Source: Anseranas semipalmata
Taxonomy: Eukaryota > Chordata > Aves > Anseriformes > Anseranatidae
Assembly (NCBI GenBank): GCA_013399115.1
Contig: VXAA01003156.1
Coordinates: 1,074,940 to 1,138,939 of the forward strand
Direction: 5' to 3'
DNA: 64,000 nt
Part shown: positions 60,130-64,000 of the stretch, in pieces
How the letters are laid out: each line of letters starts with the position of its first letter
Position numbering within the stretch: the first letter of the stretch is position 1
Notes under the pieces: model-generated
Told to the model about the DNA's origin: nothing
What the model saw: only the letters and a program-made list of their open reading frames with translations
The model's database searches: none
Translations under genes and position numbers: made by a program

Positions 60130-63100
60130 CTGTGGGGGGGAGAGAAGCCCCAGTTAAGAGAAACAGACCAGCCCCTTCCCCAGCCTGGCTGCACTGCAGT
60201 GTACACTTACTGAGGCCATCCACAGCAGCTTCCCATCTTAGCTCATCCTGGAGAAAAATAACAGGGCCTTTGCTGGAGACACGGGAGGCACTGTCCTGAT
60301 GTGTATGCTCAGCGCTCCTTTTACCCCCTGTGGAGTAGCAGGAAAGTTTTAGGTGACAAGATGTCTAGCCCTGAAGGTCAGCACACTTTGTCCAGCTCAG
60401 CTTCTCAACACATGGCCAAGCCTGCTATGCGAGTCAGAACATCATTAGGAGCCTATGAAAACCCCTGCCTTTTTGGCATGAGGGCAAGATCCCTTCCTCA
60501 GTGGAAATGAGCAGGAAGCACCTGTCAAACTGTACTAGGGAACTAGTCCACAGCATGTATCCCCTACCCACCAGCTGGGAGACTAGATCCCTGCTGACCC
60601 TTTGGATGGGGATGCAGCAAGGCTGGGACACTTACTGGCTCCAGCAGGACAAGTGGTGGTGCAGGACTCCTGCACAGACCGGTGGCACAGTGAGGCACTG
60701 CAGTGCAGGTACACCTAGAAAGAAGGGGACACAGCTCTGAATCACTCTGTATCTGTAGACGGATGATATCCTGGTGTGGTACACTGACCCAGCCAGCAGC
60801 TAAGCACCCACACACCACTTGCTCACCCAGCAGGATGGGGAGAGACTTGGAAGAGCAAAACCAAGAAAGCTTGTGACTTAAGGAAAAAAAAAGTTTAATA
60901 AGTGAAGTGAGGGCAGAGAGAACAAAACTAAATGACAAGTGATACAAAGGTAACTGCTCACCCCTGTCCCACAGGGGGAGGGAAGTCCAGACAGTGTCTA
61001 AGCAGGAGTCTAATTGGAAAAATCCCTCCAGTTTTCATTCCTGAGAATGTCGTCATGTAGTATGGAGTATCCCTTTGGCCAATTTAAGTCAGCTGTATCA
61101 GCTGACCTCCCAGCTTCTAGGCTACCCCATACCTGCTCACTTGGAGCTGGGGGGCAGCAGTATGAAGAGAAAAGCCTTGACACTGTGCAAGCACTGTTCA
61201 GCAATACCCAGGACATCGGTGCATTATCAGCACTGTTTTAGCCACAATTTCAGAACAGCACCACACAGGCCACCATGAAGGAAGTTTAACCCCATCCCAG
61301 CTCAGTACACCTGGTCACTGAAGTGAGAAGGCAGAGATTGCTCTAGCTTGCTTCACATACAGGCTGTAGTCTTGGAGCCCTCTGCTGCCTGCTGCATGGC
61401 AGCTTTGATACCTCTAACATACAGCCTTCAAACTAGGTCAGATCTGGCATTACAGCACTTTCCCCTGACACCTAGGGTTCACACAGCTGGCCAAGCACCA
61501 CTACACTGACCACTGCCTAGGTACAGCTAGGACCAGCTCTGACTATTGGTTGAGCTCAGGAGCACTGAGCAGACAGCATGAAATATGGTGAACTTCATCA
61601 TTTAAATACTTAGTAGTTAGTGAGATTCACAGTCCAGATACTTCCCAGGTACCAAAAGCTACTTCCAAGTCATTTTGGCCAGGCAATTTAGTTTAGAGAA
61701 CATTGATTTCTGTAGTTGGACCACACATCCTACACTAGTTCAACAGAACAGTTTAGACAGCAAGCTAGCACTTGCTTACTGAAAGGGCAGATCTACTAAT
61801 CTCATTTTCTGTCACACAACCAGTGCTGCATCTTGCCTATACCACAATCATGTCAGGGAATAAAGAGTTTCTTGCACAAACTTTTCCTCTCCTATTTCAG
61901 TAGGGAATTTTCCCAAGCTTTGTGGGGGGTAGGAGGTGGAGGGGGGGAATGACAAGAAGGCCAGAAGCCTCAAAGACATGAAGTGGTTCCTATTGCTCAC
62001 ACATTACTTGTTCTCAGGAAGAAGCTAGGCAACCAGTACAGCATCTTACCAGCCCAGAGAGCATCTCTTGGGAAGTGGAGTCCACAAAGGTGAATGTGTA
62101 GAGGGTGAAACGCTGGTAATGAGATGGGAACAGTAGTCCTGAGGCAATACTCAGAGGTACCAGCTGTGTTTGATAGTTGTCCCCTGCGTAAGGGCATCTG
62201 AGAAAGAGGACAGAAGTTTAGAAGCGTATATCTTTCCCCTGACCACCAAAGCTACTTACAAGCCACTTACCCATCCACCAAAACAGGCCACTGCATCTGT
62301 TGATGGGGATTGATACTTGGTGTGGCCCAGCAGTGGTGCAGGACCAGAAACAGGTCAGGGTCTGTTCTCTGAAGGATCCTAACTTCAACATAAATAGGGT
62401 CTCTCAGAGCCTTCACAATGGGATAATCACTATCAGTGTAGTAAGAACTATAGCTTTCATCTGGGAGAGAAGAAACAAGGGCCATTTTAGAGCAGGAATA
62501 AACAGGTAAAGACAAACTGAGAGCATCCTCCATAGCTATGTCATTCAGTCCCCATTGTGGCAGGTGAGAAGCAGTACCGTGATTCACCTATTAAAATTCC
62601 CTTATTACCCAGCAGAGACCAGAGTCCCACACCAAGAAGCCAGAGCAAGTCCTGTGGCCCTCTATACCTGAGGCAACACGCAGCTCCAAGGACAGAGGAC
62701 CTGGCTGGGACACAGCAGGGAGTGGTGGCAGCGTGAAGACCTGCACACTCAAAGGGATGAAGCTCCCCGTGGTTGAGTAACTACAGCGGACATGTAACCT
62801 GGTGGGACAGGAACACCCCAGGTCAGGCAGATAAGCAAGGTTCTCTGACATTGCCTTTCTCCAAGACTGCAGCCTAATATCTGCTTGAGTTAGTTATATC
62901 TCCAGTCTCTCCTCCAACACTTCCTCTTAGCTACTCAAAATTCCCTTCAGAGTTCAGATTTGAGTCTGCAGAGTGTCACTGATCAGCACGAGCTTTACTC
63001 CCTCTAACTGGAGACATGCCAGTCCCTACCCTACTCCAGTGTCCCTGTGTGAGCTCAGAACTTGTGACAGGCAGGAATTTCTCCAGGGAGGCCAAACACA

Positions 63101-64000
63101 GCAGCAATGCCAGCCCCAGGCTATTACCTGAAAGTGCTATCCCTAGTGACAGAGCCAAGGCTCCCAGTCTTCACATGCCTGGATGCCACCAACTCATTCT
63201 CATAGACAGCCTGGTCTCCAGTCACCTGCAATGACAGACGAGGCACAGTGGCTGCGGTAAAGTCAGGCTGAAGAACAGTGTTTGGCCTCTGGAAATCTGT
63301 AGGGTGCCCACCAAGTAGCCAAAGCCACATCAGGTTGTTCCAGGTCTGCAAGCTCCAGCTAGTCCAGCCTGGTGAGAGCTGTAGCTCTTACCTGAAAAGT
63401 AGTGCCACAGGAAGAGAGCGGGAACTGGTACACAACAAAGGCATCATTTTTCACTGCAGGGACGCAGCCAGCACTGGGCCCACTGGCCAGATGCACAGAG
63501 TCCAGGATAAGAGGTGGCAGGGTCACATACCGAGAGACAGCAACGGAAAACTGGCCATCTGGTGTGCAATGAGCTGTCACTGGAGGAGAATACAGTCAGT
63601 TTTGAGTTCAGGGAGAAACAGCCTGAAACATTACAGCAGAGACAAGAGCAGCAAGTCCTGCAAGTTGTCCTGCCTGTAACCCCCAAAGTACGTGCTGAGC
63701 ATAGAAAGGTACAAGCACAACCAGCTCTGTATAGTCATGTCCAACAGCAACACCGATTCTGGCCTTAAACCCAGGTCTGTTGCAATACTCAGGAAGGGGC
63801 TCGATGCTTCAATGAGACAGTATTCTTGACAGCCAAAAACAGAGCCCTAGGCCACTTGCAGGACCGGTATGTACCAACCCTGCCCTGCCAGGGAAAGGAG
63901 GTATCCCAGTCAGCAGCCTCTCCAGGAGGGGAGGACAGTCACCCACACTTACCTGTGTTACCATAGTAGCAAGTCTTCACCCTGTCCCTGGGGTTGTAGC
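59999..64000 (-). CDS. ZP4: Zona pellucida sperm-binding protein, ZP4-like (C-terminal nine exons)
   Basis: Nine phase-matched exons encode the last 375 residues of an egg-coat glycoprotein. In order: the end of a trefoil (P-type) domain (CYYGNT); the ZP-N half with four Cys (TAHC, AGC, SSCGTT, VRC); the linker with the conserved [18 protein letters not shown] patch; the ZP-C half with [20 protein letters not shown] and [13 protein letters not shown]; a C-terminal Cys cluster; a furin-type site RGKRS; the hydrophobic GPVIFLQ patch; and a membrane segment with a short basic tail. Trefoil plus ZP domain is the arrangement of ZP1 and ZP4. The wording of the ZP domain and tail (VSSKGP) is nearest to ZP4 as I remember it, but ZP1 is not fully excluded. 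Such proteins are made in the oocyte (ZP1 in bird liver), cleaved and polymerised in the perivitelline layer, where sperm bind. No N-X-S/T sequon occurs in the visible part. The N-terminus lies beyond the window. Confidence 0.9.
60211..60327 (-). CDS. ZP4: ZP4-like exon, furin-type site and external hydrophobic patch
   Basis: 117 bases, phase 1 to 1, acceptor ctgctactccacag. Encodes RGKRS, a consensus proprotein-convertase site, then [20 protein letters not shown], whose VIFLQ fits the external hydrophobic patch removed on maturation. Confidence 0.88.
60636..60714 (-). CDS. ZP4: ZP4-like exon, C-terminal Cys cluster
   Basis: 79 bases, phase 0 to 1, acceptor cccttctttctag. Encodes [20 protein letters not shown] and TCPAGA, the last four Cys of the ten-Cys ZP module. 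Confidence 0.92.
60715..62049 (-). other. ZP4-like gene intron (1.3 kb)
   Basis: The longest intron of the visible part of the gene; no exon or transposon recognised inside. Splice phase 0 on both sides. Confidence 0.75.
62050..62197 (-). CDS. ZP4: ZP4-like exon, ZP-C core
   Basis: 148 bases, phase 2 to 0. Encodes [20 protein letters not shown] and [19 protein letters not shown]. Confidence 0.94.
62271..62460 (-). CDS. ZP4: ZP4-like exon, internal hydrophobic patch and start of ZP-C
   Basis: 190 bases, phase 1 to 2. Encodes [20 protein letters not shown] and [11 protein letters not shown], with WPVLVDG at the end. Confidence 0.94.
62668..62798 (-). CDS. ZP4: ZP4-like exon, end of ZP-N and linker
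   Basis: 131 bases, phase 2 to 1. Encodes [20 protein letters not shown] and a Pro-rich linker, [12 protein letters not shown]. Confidence 0.92.
63128..63225 (-). CDS. ZP4: ZP4-like exon, ZP-N middle
   Basis: 98 bases, phase 0 to 2. Encodes [20 protein letters not shown] and SVTRDSTF; the YENEL motif is characteristic of ZP1/ZP4. Confidence 0.93.
63392..63579 (-). CDS. ZP4: ZP4-like exon, start of ZP-N
   Basis: 188 bases, acceptor attctcctccag, donor TTTCAG|gtaaga. Encodes [20 protein letters not shown] to [11 protein letters not shown]; the PPLILDSV strand and CGTT motif are typical ZP-N. Confidence 0.93.
63953..64000 (-). CDS. ZP4: ZP4-like exon, end of trefoil domain (partial)
   Basis: Reads [15 protein letters not shown] and leaves in phase 1 at donor ACACAG|gtaagt. 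Continues to the right of the window. Confidence 0.88.

Noticed and set aside
1..64000. Endogenous retrovirus, CRISPR array, operon, tRNA or rRNA genes
   Set aside because: Looked for by eye on both strands; no LTR pair, reverse-transcriptase-like frame, direct-repeat array or structured RNA gene was recognised.

Overview
The window looks like avian nuclear DNA. It has long introns with GT..AG boundaries and CpG-island promoters. Simple repeats are plentiful, protein-coding density is low, and the tail of a CR1 LINE, the typical bird/reptile retroposon, is present (54794-54838). Nothing prokaryotic or viral was recognised. The species cannot be fixed from sequence alone.

Layout. (1) At 1-104 (minus strand) lies the first coding exon of a gene that runs off the left edge. 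It starts inside a CpG island that carries two copies of the TCTCGCGAGA-type promoter element. (2) From about 0.5 to 21.5 kb no confident gene is visible. This stretch holds microsatellites and a few splice-bounded minus-strand peptides of unknown origin (8776-9027, 11121-11348, microexons at 15893-15919 and 16668-16702). (3) A second CpG island (about 21860-22240) starts a nine-exon plus-strand gene, 22118-56630. It is predicted to encode a 584-residue Ser/Pro-rich protein with a short coiled coil, resembling the uncharacterised human protein C8orf58. (4) Intron 8 of that gene contains an assembly fault: 1365 bp present twice without visible difference, on both sides of a 345-base N gap. (5) At the right edge, on the minus strand, are the last nine exons of a ZP1/ZP4-type egg-coat gene, best matched to ZP4: the end of the trefoil domain, the whole ZP domain, a furin-type site and a membrane anchor. 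Its stop codon lies inside AATAAA. The C8orf58-like gene and the ZP gene are arranged tail to tail.

The genes show no obvious joint function: one promoter of an unknown gene, one poorly characterised coiled-coil protein, one egg-coat glycoprotein. I found no evidence of a new multi-gene system. The points most worth following up are the C8orf58-like gene with its microexons and two open C-terminal reading frames, the duplicated contig overlap, and the unassigned minus-strand peptides.
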